In this document: in pieces, positions 15,085 through 20,684 of the stretch
Layout: every line of letters begins with the position of its first letter
How positions within the stretch are numbered: position 1 is the first letter of the stretch
Translations under genes and position numbers: made by a program
Notes under the pieces: model-generated
Database searches by the model: none
What the model saw: only the letters and a program-made list of their open reading frames with translations
What the model was told of the DNA's origin: nothing
Source of the DNA: Pseudomonas sp.
GTDB lineage: Bacteria; Pseudomonadota; Gammaproteobacteria; Pseudomonadales; Pseudomonadaceae
Length of the DNA: 20,684 nt
Direction of reading: 5' to 3'
NCBI GenBank assembly: GCA_003488145.1
Contig: DNMQ01000361.1
Location: forward strand, 1-20,684

Positions 15085-15295
15085 GGGCGTAGTCCCCTCC
15101 CTTGAACTCGGTTTTGCCCTTCTCCAGATCGGCCCGCAGGCGGGCCAGATTGACCATGCGGAAGTCGGCCAGCTTCAGGCTCGGGATGGCGCCGGAGTCG
15201 GCCCAGTTGATGGCCTCCTCAACCGATACGCCGCTCATTTCGGCAAAGATCTTGATGCTGCACAGGTCGAGGCTGTCGTCTTTCTGGGCGCTCAT
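15077..15295 (-). CDS. small excisionase/AlpA-like helix-turn-helix protein
   Basis: The 72-aa protein starts at ATG 15295, overlapping the arc-like stop (ATGA), with AGGAG upstream. It reads LCSIKIFAEMSGVSVEEAINWADSGAIPSLKLADFRMVNLARLRADL, a MerR/AlpA-like winged helix pattern in which the IPS-K-MVNLA part also occurs in the XisF-like protein two genes upstream (YIPSHKVGKYVMVNVALL). It is probably a DNA-binding directionality factor or transcription regulator of the element. Overlaps on both sides place it in the same operon. Confidence 0.75.
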   Translation of the reverse strand: MSAQKDDSLDLCSIKIFAEMSGVSVEEAINWADSGAIPSLKLADFRMVNLARLRADLEKGKTEFKGGDYAHV

Positions 15296-15456
15296 AGCGG
15301 CTGCTCCTGCTGGGGTTTGTCCTGGGCGAAGGTGGTTTCGAGGCGAACGAGAATTTCGGCGTTCAAGGAGCGGTGTGCGGCCTTGGCGGCTTGCTCGACC
15401 TGGGCGCGGAGTGCTGGTGGCATGCGCAGCTTGAATTGAGGGGCGAGGCGGCTCAT
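15292..15456 (-). CDS. Arc family ribbon-helix-helix DNA-binding protein
   Basis: This 54-aa gene is easily missed because of its size. It starts at ATG 15456, overlapping the stop of the XisF-like gene by ATGA, with GGAG upstream, and its stop overlaps the next start in the same way. The sequence MSRLAPQFKLRMPPALRAQV, then EQAAKAAHRSLNAEILVRLE, is a clear Arc/Mnt-type ribbon-helix-helix: an FKLRMP strand, a helix, and the RSLNAEILVRLE second helix. Such proteins bind operators as dimers. It likely represses a promoter of the element; the palindrome at 15701-15717 is a possible target. No toxin gene accompanies it. Confidence 0.85.
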   Translation of the reverse strand: MSRLAPQFKLRMPPALRAQVEQAAKAAHRSLNAEILVRLETTFAQDKPQQEQPL

Positions 15457-15668
15457 GAGTCCCACTCCTTTTCCATGAGCTGCTTAACCAGCAGCGCCAC
15501 GTTGACCATCACGTACTTGCCGACCTTGTGCGACGGGATGTAGCCGTTGCGAATCCAGCCCCACACCACGTCGTGTTCATCGCCCATGCGAATCCAGTCC
15601 ACGAACTGGCGCCACGGCATGACCGGGGGCGCGTTGAGCAGGTCTATCGGCGGTAGGTTTCCTTCCAT
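15453..15668 (-). CDS. XisF-like excisionase/regulator
   Basis: I start it at ATG 15668 (MEGNLPPIDLLNAPPVMPWRQF, 71 aa). The open frame reaches 15737 but the added residues are not family-like and would cover the operator region. The core VVWGWIRNGYIPSHKVGKYVMVNVALL is the winged-helix pattern of Pf-phage XisF proteins, which act both as excisionase and as activator of phage genes. It is the first gene of the minus-strand operon and is divergent from the repressor across three operator copies, exactly the Pf arrangement. Its stop overlaps the arc-like start. Confidence 0.8.
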   Translation of the reverse strand: MEGNLPPIDLLNAPPVMPWRQFVDWIRMGDEHDVVWGWIRNGYIPSHKVGKYVMVNVALLVKQLMEKEWDS

Positions 15669-15700
15669 GTCCTTGGCCTTTGTTGCACTATGTTGGGCTT

Positions 15701-15717
15701 TATTAGCGGCGCTAATA
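15701..15717. promoter_or_regulatory. 17-bp perfect palindrome in the xis leader
   Basis: TATTAGC-GGC-GCTAATA is a perfect 7-3-7 inverted repeat located 33 bp before the xisF-like ATG and 4 bp from operator O1. It differs in sequence from the GCGTAA operators, so it is likely bound by a different protein, possibly the Arc-like or the XisF-like product of the same operon. Confidence 0.55.
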
Positions 15718-15720
15718 TCT

Positions 15721-15780
15721 GCGTAACATTTACGCATGCGTAAAAGTTACACCCCAAAATGGTCCGCGTAAATGTTACGC
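15721..15780. promoter_or_regulatory. three-site repressor operator region
   Basis: Three copies of a GCGTAA-N3-TTACGC dyad are seen: O1 GCGTAACATTTACGC (15721-15735), O2 GCGTAAAAGTTACAC (15738-15752, last arm imperfect) and O3 GCGTAAATGTTACGC (15766-15780). O1 and O3 are exact reverse complements of each other. They fill the gap between the divergent repressor and excisionase genes, as expected of lysogeny control. Centre-to-centre spacings are 17 and 28 bp. No clean -35/-10 pairs could be assigned for either promoter. Confidence 0.8.
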
Positions 15781-15798
15781 ATCATGAATTGTTGCTAT

Positions 15799-16068
15799 AT
15801 GGATTCTGTGCGAGATAGAGCGCTTCGATTGATACGGGTGATTGGTCCGAAGCGGCTTAGCGAGAAGGGCGGTAAGAACTACGACCGCTGGCGCAACATC
15901 AGCAGCGAGAAGATCCGTATCGGGACGGAGGAGATCGGCATCCTTGCTGACTCATTCCCCGAGTACGCGCTATGGCTCGTCAGTGGAAGGATCGAACCAG
16001 AGCACGGACACCGAAGCCCGGAGTACGACGAGGCCAACCGAAACTTGACCAGTCAAGACGCGGGATAG
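15799..16068 (+). CDS. phage-type repressor, Pf repressor C-like
   Basis: From ATG 15799 (MDSVRDRALRLIRVIGPKRL) the protein has 89 aa. An ATG at 15772 is in frame, but it lies inside operator O3 and adds unlikely residues. Neither has a Shine-Dalgarno, so the message may be leaderless. The helix-turn-helix segment runs through GPKRLSEKGGKNYDRWRNI, and the second half FPEYALWLVSGRIEPEHGHRSPEYDEAN is the conserved tail of repressors from Pseudomonas phages and Pf prophages. It is transcribed away from the XisF-like operon and should bind the three GCGTAA operators to keep the element silent and integrated. Confidence 0.82.
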   Translation: MDSVRDRALRLIRVIGPKRLSEKGGKNYDRWRNISSEKIRIGTEEIGILADSFPEYALWLVSGRIEPEHGHRSPEYDEANRNLTSQDAG

Positions 16069-16126
16069 CGATCACCAAGGAAGTGACTAGGCGCTGGTAC
16101 GCCCGAAGGACAGGGGAGGGAAGGGA

Positions 16127-16792
16127 ATGAAAGCTAGCAGGGATGATATGCCGGAGTATCTACGTACTAGAAAGAAAGCGGGACCCTGGCGCTTTCTAGC
16201 ACTGCTCGGTTTGGGCTCTGCGATTTTCTGGATGCTGGCTTTGATGTTCGGTAAAGAGATCATCATCGACATCAATCAGATCAAGAGCGGCATCAGATTC
16301 GCGGACAAGCCTGTATTCGAAGCTGAGCCAGAGGCCCCGCAGGTATCGGCCCTTGAAGAACGACAAATTAGCGTTGACCGCAAAGCTATGGTACTTGCCG
16401 AGCTGCTCTCCGCACAGAAGCAACCTGCTATCCGGCAAACGTCCTTCAACGATCAAAACTATCAGCCGACAGGCGCGATCAACACCATGCCCGCCCCGAA
16501 ACCGGCGCTGTACGCGGCCAGCACTCAATCAAAGAGGGTGCCGCACAAGCCAGTGCTGCAGACAGGCCATTGGACGCGGATGGGCGCAGACAGGAAAGGA
16601 ACTCGACACAAAATCGAATGGCAAACAGTGAACGGCTGGATTCAATATCACACCGTATGCCAGAACGAACGACGCGGATCAATCGAATATAGAGATTGCC
16701 GGAAGGCAGCAAAAGAATACTTCGTGCATCGCTGCCGAACTGAAAAACGTAAGGCGTTCTGCGCTGTTGAGAATAATTACAACCCGCTGTAA
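16127..16792 (+). CDS. single-pass membrane protein with four-cysteine C-terminal domain, unknown function
   Basis: The 221-aa protein starts at ATG 16127 behind GGGGAGGGAAGGGA. A basic N-terminus (RTRKK) precedes one TM helix (about 21-42), predicting N-in, C-out topology. Residues 60-145 are a polar, proline-containing linker. The C-terminal domain (about 146-221) holds HWTRMGADRKGTRHKIEW and GWIQYHTVCQNE and four cysteines (178, 191, 203, 212) that could form two disulfides in the periplasm. I recognise no family. It is transcribed in the same direction as the repressor, 58 bp behind it, so it may be expressed in the lysogen. A superinfection-exclusion or surface-modifying role would fit, but is inference. 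Confidence 0.7.
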   Translation: MKASRDDMPEYLRTRKKAGPWRFLALLGLGSAIFWMLALMFGKEIIIDINQIKSGIRFADKPVFEAEPEAPQVSALEERQISVDRKAMVLAELLSAQKQPAIRQTSFNDQNYQPTGAINTMPAPKPALYAASTQSKRVPHKPVLQTGHWTRMGADRKGTRHKIEWQTVNGWIQYHTVCQNERRGSIEYRDCRKAAKEYFVHRCRTEKRKAFCAVENNYNPL

Positions 16793-16878
16793 CCATCTGA
16801 CTAAGCGTGGGAGACTAATGTTATTACTTGATTAGGTAGTTTCCGCTGCCAGTCGGATGGCTAAAGGGGTTTCCGAAT

Positions 16879-17925
16879 CTAATTTATCCAGATCGACAGG
16901 TCTGCAAACTGTCCTACGTGTCGTTTTATATTCGCGTGACCAATGGCCATTCCTACACTTGTCATGGTAAAAGCCTTCATGCTTGAGTTGTTCCATGCGT
17001 CAAACATGTCGCTCATGTACGGCCTAACTTCAATGCATTTCTTTTGTATGTCTTCGTTAGATAGCCGGTGGTCTTCGTAAAGAGAGGTTATGTGTGACTG
17101 AATATTTTGGGGAAGATCTTTTTCTGCCAAAATAGTCTTCAGCGTATCTAGGTTATTCATTCTTACTTGCATTTTCTGGCTATTATTCATGCACGGCATG
17201 AATAGCTCATTTCTCATGCTTTCAGGTATGTCAACAGTAGTTATCTGTGATTGATCAAAGCCGGCCATGAAAAGGCCCCCGTAGGTATGAAAAAGCACAT
17301 CCTCTAAGGTCATGTCGGCCATTTGAATAGTGCCGCAGCCCGCAAACTCCAAATGCTGAAAGCTTGCTTGGCTTTTTGTTAGCAAAGAGACAAACGGTTT
17401 TACATGAGCATCGAAATAATTACCAAGCTCGTAAAAATTTAAGACTTTGTGATTTTCCGTATACTTGAATAAGAATATTACTGCCAAGTTTGATAGCTGA
17501 GAGTCTGTGAGCTTAGGGGCTGTTTCTAAAGACTCATTAAGGACAATCTGCAGAATGTCTCGCTTCTCTTGCTTGCTTCTATCTACAAGCAAGTCGACAA
17601 GGAGATCACCAAGATCGGTATCTCCATTTCGTGCATACTGCTTTTGGACTGTAAGCAAGGCATATTGAAAATCTGGATCTCTTGCTTTCCAAAGGCCTTC
17701 AGGGAACTCGGATTCAAGCTTATCAATAACTTTATTAGTGATCTCTTCGACCCGGCTTGATGCTAAATTTCTAGCATCGCCTGAAAGCTCATAAAAAGTC
17801 GCCTTCGCGACATCCAGTGCGATATTGCGTGCTTCAGAAGCAGATATGCCTACGATAATATCTCGCCCTGCCTGAAGCGCAGTTGCGCCATTCGAAGCTT
17901 CCTGTGACTGATCCTTATTTAGCAT
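16879..17925 (-). CDS. LPO_1073/Vpar_1526 family protein, unknown function
   Basis: The 348-aa protein is clearly lower in GC than the backbone. I recognise it from its N-terminal half as the family labelled LPO_1073/Vpar_1526: MLNKDQSQEASNG, the QAGRD motif (18-22), ISASEARNIALDVAKATFYEL, QYALLTVQKQYARNGDTDLGDLLVDLLVDRS and FQHLEFAGCGTIQM. It is predicted cytosolic and mostly helical, without an obvious nuclease, nucleotide-binding or protease motif. Family function is not known to me. It overlaps the upstream small two-TM gene by 11 bp and shares with it the motif SQxxSxxxxx(I/L)QAGRD in exact register. Location as cargo at the end of a phage-like element makes defence or exclusion plausible, not shown. 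Confidence 0.78.
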   Translation of the reverse strand: MLNKDQSQEASNGATALQAGRDIIVGISASEARNIALDVAKATFYELSGDARNLASSRVEEITNKVIDKLESEFPEGLWKARDPDFQYALLTVQKQYARNGDTDLGDLLVDLLVDRSKQEKRDILQIVLNESLETAPKLTDSQLSNLAVIFLFKYTENHKVLNFYELGNYFDAHVKPFVSLLTKSQASFQHLEFAGCGTIQMADMTLEDVLFHTYGGLFMAGFDQSQITTVDIPESMRNELFMPCMNNSQKMQVRMNNLDTLKTILAEKDLPQNIQSHITSLYEDHRLSNEDIQKKCIEVRPYMSDMFDAWNNSSMKAFTMTSVGMAIGHANIKRHVGQFADLSIWIN

Positions 17926-18166
17926 TATCCGCTTCCTTGCTAATGTTAAGATGGCTTATGGATACATCACGACCTGCCTGGATTCCTAATCCCTCTCCAG
18001 ATACGGTTTGGGACTGAGCACTAGGCCGCTTAGTCGCTGTTTTTCTTAATGATGTTAAAAATGCAATTAGACAGGTCCCAGACGCAATCAAAGAGTCCCA
18101 CCCCGGCGAAAAAATAAGCCAAGCGACCGCAATGACTAATAGCAAAAAAGTGAGAATCTTTATCAT
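17915..18166 (-). CDS. small two-TM protein with QAGRD motif, partner of the LPO_1073-family gene
   Basis: The 83-aa protein starts at ATG 18166. Two hydrophobic segments (about 3-19 and 25-41) form a likely membrane hairpin, followed by a basic RKTATKR and a soluble tail. The tail carries SQTVSGEGLGIQAGRD (52-67), which aligns without gaps to residues 7-22 of the protein encoded next, sharing S, Q, S, an aliphatic residue and QAGRD. The last 11 bp overlap the next gene (ATGCTAAATAA), indicating coupled translation. The membrane anchor plus common motif suggests it positions or senses together with its cytosolic partner. No named family is recognised. The ribosome-binding site is weak. Confidence 0.7.
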   Translation of the reverse strand: MIKILTFLLLVIAVAWLIFSPGWDSLIASGTCLIAFLTSLRKTATKRPSAQSQTVSGEGLGIQAGRDVSISHLNISKEADNAK

Positions 18167-18208
18167 TGCTCTGTAGTTCCGTTTCAGAAGTACGATAAGG
18201 CTAAGGCA

Positions 18209-18227
18209 GTGTCGAAAAAGTGTCGAA
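18209..18227. repeat. paired GTGTCGAA repeat, right end (candidate integrase arm site)
   Basis: Two GTGTCGAA copies at 18209-18216 and 18220-18227 repeat the 11-bp spacing and orientation of the pair at 11635-11653, and lie 107 bp inside the right attachment repeat. The gap 18167-18333 holds no gene, so conservation of this doublet is not due to coding. Confidence 0.55.
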
Positions 18228-18333
18228 AGAAAAGCCCGCTACTACCCAAAAAAGGCCATTAAAATTTGCCAGGGACCAGCGATTGACCAACGTATGTCAA
18301 CATAGCCCATAAAGGAATAAGACAAAAACAGGA

Positions 18334-18375
18334 TTTGAAGCCCGGCCGCACCACCGGGTGCGATTGCCTTCCTTA
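18334..18375. repeat. attachment site, selB-proximal copy (tRNA-Sec 5'-half remnant)
   Basis: This is identical over 42 bp to 11545-11586. It is the tRNA-Sec 5' half left next to selB, its native upstream flank, and ends at the anticodon loop. Beyond the identity the sequence reads CAGGA instead of CCGGG, so no functional tRNA can be made from this copy. Confidence 0.9.
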
Positions 18376-18423
18376 ATTTGGTCGAGAAGTGAAAAGGAAG
18401 CGGCGACCAGCCTACCCCAGGCC

Positions 18424-20328
18424 TTACTGGATCGCCAAGGCGCTGTCCTGGCGGACTTTGCGTTCGTTGCCGAAGCGGCGGGTGAAGCCGATGCGGTCGA
18501 AGTGTTCGAGCAGCTGGATGCTGCGTTTGCGGCCGAGCTGGATGCGGTCGCGGAAGGCGGCGGCACGGATCACGCCGCTTTGCGCTTCCAGTTGCAGTAC
18601 ATGCCCCGCGAGTTGGCGAATGGTGAACTCGGGGTAGAACAAATCTTTCACCACCTGTTGCAACAGGCCGAGGCGGGCGAGCTTGCGGAGCAGGTTGCGC
18701 ATCTGCGTTTCATCGACGCCGAGGTCGCGGGCCAGGTCGCGGACCCAGGGCGGGTCGAACTGGCCGGCTTCGAGCAGCGGCCACAGGCGTTCCTTCAAAC
18801 CTTCTTCCGTATCGCTCAGGCGCACCCGGTGATCGGGGCGGTGCAGCCAGGGGCCGCTGGTTTCGATGCTGCCGGCGGCCAGTGCCTGCTCCAGCAGGGC
18901 GATGAACACCGGCCGTTCCAGTTGCGGCAGCGCATAGCGGCGCAGGCGGTCGCGGTCAGGGCCGAGTTCGTCGGGTTGTTCTTCGTGAAAACGCTGCAGG
19001 GCGGCGAGCAGGGTGGCGTCGAGTTCGCTCCAGCGGGCCTGATCGAACAGTCGTGGGCCCAGTCGGGTCCCGACCACCAGTACGCCTTGCGGCAGCCGCC
19101 AGCCTTCGCGCGGGCGGTTGAACTGGCGTTCCAGGCTTTGCGGGTCGATGCCATTGGCGGCGCTGGCGAGCAGCGGCGGCAATGCCTGCTCCAGGCTTGG
19201 CTGGTCCAGCGCTCGCAATTGCTCCAGTCGCGCGACGCGGCGGCGATTGCGCGGTGGTGCGTACGGGTCGAGCACGCGGCCGCCGCCGAGGGTGCGCTGG
19301 GCGGACTGATCGCGCAGGACGATACGGTCGCCATGCACGGCGTGGCTCGGTGCATTCAGCAGTAACTGGGCAAAGGCGCGTTCGCCCGGTGCCAGGCTCG
19401 CATCTTCGAGCAGAGCGACGCGCGCGGTGACGTCCTGGGCGCCGAGGTGCACGTGTACCGGCGTCCAGTGCTTGAGTTCGTGGGCCTCGCCGGGCAGCAG
19501 CTGGAAGTCGATATCGATGCGTTGCGTCGGTGCATGCAGCAAGGGGTGCAGCAGCCAGTCGCCGCGATGAATCTGCTCGACGGCCAAACGCTCGCCGGCA
19601 AGATTCAGCGCCACGCGCTGGCCGGCATGGGCTTCGTCCGCTTCGCGGTTCTGCGCGTGCAGGCCGCGGACGCGCACCCGTTTGCCGGTGGGGCCGAGCA
19701 ATAGTTCGTCGCCGATTCGCACGCGCCCTGCAAAGGCGGTGCCGGTAACCACCACGCCGGCGCCAGTGACGCTGAAGGCGCGGTCGATGGCCAGGCGTAA
19801 GTGGCCGCTGTCACTGCGTGCGGCGGTGCGTGCGGCTTCGTCGATCAGCGCGGTGCGCAGGGCGTCGATGCCATCGCCGCGAATGCTGGAGACCGGAAAG
19901 ATCGGCGTTCCGGCCAGTGGTCCGGCGGCCAGCAGGTTTCTGATCTGTTGCTTGACTTCGGCGATGCGCGCCGGCTCGACGCGGTCGATCTTGGTCAGCG
20001 CCACCAGTGCCCGGCGGATGCCGAGCAGCTCGACGATGGCCAGGTGTTCGCGGGTCTGCGGCATGACGCCATCGTCAGCGGCGACCACCAGCAGCACGCA
20101 GTCGATGCCGCTGGCGCCGGCCAGCATGTTGTGCACGAAGCGCTCGTGGCCCGGCACGTCGATAAAACCGGTGAGGCTGCCTTCGCCGAGGTCGGCGTAG
20201 AGGTAGCCGAGATCGATGGTGATGCCGCGCTCGCGCTCCTCGCGGCGGCGGTCGCCTTGTTGCCCGGTGAGGGCGTGGAGCAGCGCGGTCTTGCCATGGT
20301 CGATATGGCCGGCGGTACCGACGATCAA
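18424..20328 (-). CDS. selB: SelB, selenocysteine-specific translation elongation factor
   Basis: The 634-aa protein starts at TTG 20328 ([14 protein letters not shown]), overlapping the selA stop in TTGA. The EF-Tu-like GTPase part shows G1 GHIDHGKT (7-14), the RGITIDLGY switch, G3 DVPGHE (57-62) and G4 TKID (112-115), followed by two beta-barrel domains. The C-terminal half (about 370-634) contains the winged-helix repeats that bind the SECIS element of selenoprotein mRNA. It delivers Sec-tRNA to UGA codons. Length is normal, so it appears intact. Its stop is about 40 bp from where tRNA-Sec begins in the unoccupied locus; the island now separates them. Confidence 0.95.
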   Translation of the reverse strand: MIVGTAGHIDHGKTALLHALTGQQGDRRREERERGITIDLGYLYADLGEGSLTGFIDVPGHERFVHNMLAGASGIDCVLLVVAADDGVMPQTREHLAIVELLGIRRALVALTKIDRVEPARIAEVKQQIRNLLAAGPLAGTPIFPVSSIRGDGIDALRTALIDEAARTAARSDSGHLRLAIDRAFSVTGAGVVVTGTAFAGRVRIGDELLLGPTGKRVRVRGLHAQNREADEAHAGQRVALNLAGERLAVEQIHRGDWLLHPLLHAPTQRIDIDFQLLPGEAHELKHWTPVHVHLGAQDVTARVALLEDASLAPGERAFAQLLLNAPSHAVHGDRIVLRDQSAQRTLGGGRVLDPYAPPRNRRRVARLEQLRALDQPSLEQALPPLLASAANGIDPQSLERQFNRPREGWRLPQGVLVVGTRLGPRLFDQARWSELDATLLAALQRFHEEQPDELGPDRDRLRRYALPQLERPVFIALLEQALAAGSIETSGPWLHRPDHRVRLSDTEEGLKERLWPLLEAGQFDPPWVRDLARDLGVDETQMRNLLRKLARLGLLQQVVKDLFYPEFTIRQLAGHVLQLEAQSGVIRAAAFRDRIQLGRKRSIQLLEHFDRIGFTRRFGNERKVRQDSALAIQ

Positions 20329-20684
20329 CGGGCCAGCTCCTCTTGCAGATGTGGCAGCAGTTCGAGGAAGGCCGGCTCGTCGTCCAGTTGGCGCAGGTCG
20401 AGCCAGAGGGCGTCGTCATCGATGCGTCCGAGCACCGGAATCGGTAGGCAGCGCAGGGCTTCTTCCAGCTGGCGCAGGCTGCGGCCGCGCAGGCGCTTGG
20501 GTTGCTGCGGGCGGATGCACAGGGCTGCGCTGGGCAGGCGGGCCACCGGCTGCGCACCGCTGCCGATCATACCCAGGGCATCCACAACGGCGACATTCCA
20601 GCTTTCACCGAGCACGGCGGTCAGCGCCGGGGCGATGCGTTCGGCCTGGGTGCGGATCTCCGCTTGCGGGCGGCTGAGCAGGCG
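20325..20684 (-). CDS. selA: SelA, L-seryl-tRNA(Sec) selenium transferase (3' end, partial)
   Basis: The last 119 codons lie inside the window; the gene continues beyond the right edge. The segment [21 protein letters not shown], then [28 protein letters not shown] and [16 protein letters not shown], matches the C-terminal domain of bacterial SelA. The PLP lysine is further upstream and not visible. SelA converts seryl-tRNA(Sec) to selenocysteyl-tRNA(Sec) with selenophosphate. The stop codon overlaps the selB TTG start, so the two are coupled. Confidence 0.9.
   Translation of the reverse strand, partial: RLLSRPQAEIRTQAERIAPALTAVLGESWNVAVVDALGMIGSGAQPVARLPSAALCIRPQQPKRLRGRSLRQLEEALRCLPIPVLGRIDDDALWLDLRQLDDEPAFLELLPHLQEELAR

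Larger units (their letters stand above)
11545..18375. mobile_element. Pf-like filamentous-phage-type integrative element in tRNA-Sec, 6.8 kb
   Basis: Two identical 42-bp tRNA-Sec 5'-half repeats bound 6789 bp. Inside are, in order: tyrosine integrase, filamentous-phage Rep, a hairpin-rich region, five small overlapping phage-type genes ending with an XisF-like excisionase, a divergent repressor, and lower-GC cargo. Rep-Int adjacency and the Xis/repressor divergent pair match the Pf prophage plan. No coat protein, Zot/pI, minor adsorption protein or obvious ssDNA-binding gene is seen. It may be a satellite, a degraded prophage or a plasmid-like element that borrows helper functions. GC content in the cargo (about 16.8-18.2 kb) is clearly lower than the flanks. 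Confidence 0.85.

Noticed and set aside
15292..15456. Arc-like protein as antitoxin of a toxin-antitoxin pair
   Set aside because: Neighbouring products are DNA-binding or paralog proteins; no toxin-like protein is adjacent. A phage regulator fits better.
11040..18375. CRISPR array or reverse-transcriptase-type cargo
   Set aside because: No regularly spaced direct repeats and no RT motif were found on either strand in the element.
18358..19365. 335-aa plus-strand frame opposite selB
   Set aside because: It starts inside the tRNA-Sec remnant and is antisense to SelB, with composition expected of a shadow.

Overview
The window reads as chromosome of a high-GC Pseudomonas-type gammaproteobacterium (Pseudomonas/Stutzerimonas group). 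Core-type neighbours (DctB/DctD, a DUF3391+HD-GYP protein, SulP transporter plus universal stress protein, cyclopropane fatty acid synthase, SelA/SelB/tRNA-Sec) and a Pseudomonas-style REP pair support this. The species assignment is inference from protein style.

Left part (1-11,357), chromosomal backbone: an ECF42-type sigma factor with its large C-terminal domain; a REP doublet; the dctB-dctD two-component system (minus strand) for C4-dicarboxylate sensing and sigma54 activation; a c-di-GMP phosphodiesterase-type HD-GYP protein starting at a TTG; a SulP anion transporter and tandem-domain Usp in one operon behind a ~290-bp leader; a cfa gene with an RpoS-like -10; divergent from it a translationally coupled pair encoding a DsrE-family protein and a stand-alone GcvH/LbpA-like lipoyl carrier; and a small conserved-looking hypothetical gene.

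Right part (11,488-20,684), the selenocysteine locus: selA (3' end only) and selB overlap by 4 bases, and tRNA-Sec (selC, anticodon UCA) should follow directly. Instead a 6.8-kb element lies between selB and selC, bounded by 42-bp direct repeats that are the 5' half of tRNA-Sec. The element has a Pf-phage-like plan. On the minus strand an operon of very compact, overlapping small genes (XisF-like excisionase, Arc-type repressor, second excisionase-like HTH, two paralogous unknown proteins) leads through a heavily hairpinned region to a filamentous-phage Rep (apparently frameshifted) and a tyrosine integrase that ends 8 bp from the tRNA. A divergent phage repressor faces the excisionase across three copies of a GCGTAA-N3-TTACGC operator. 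No coat, Zot or assembly gene is visible, so it looks like a satellite-like or plasmid-like filamentous element.

The element's right end carries lower-GC cargo: a single-pass membrane protein with a four-cysteine C-terminal domain, and an overlapping two-gene unit encoding a small two-TM protein and a 348-aa LPO_1073/Vpar_1526-family protein. The last two share an exactly registered SQxxS...QAGRD motif. This pair is the best candidate for an undescribed system (possible phage defence or exclusion), but its function is unknown and that reading is inference.
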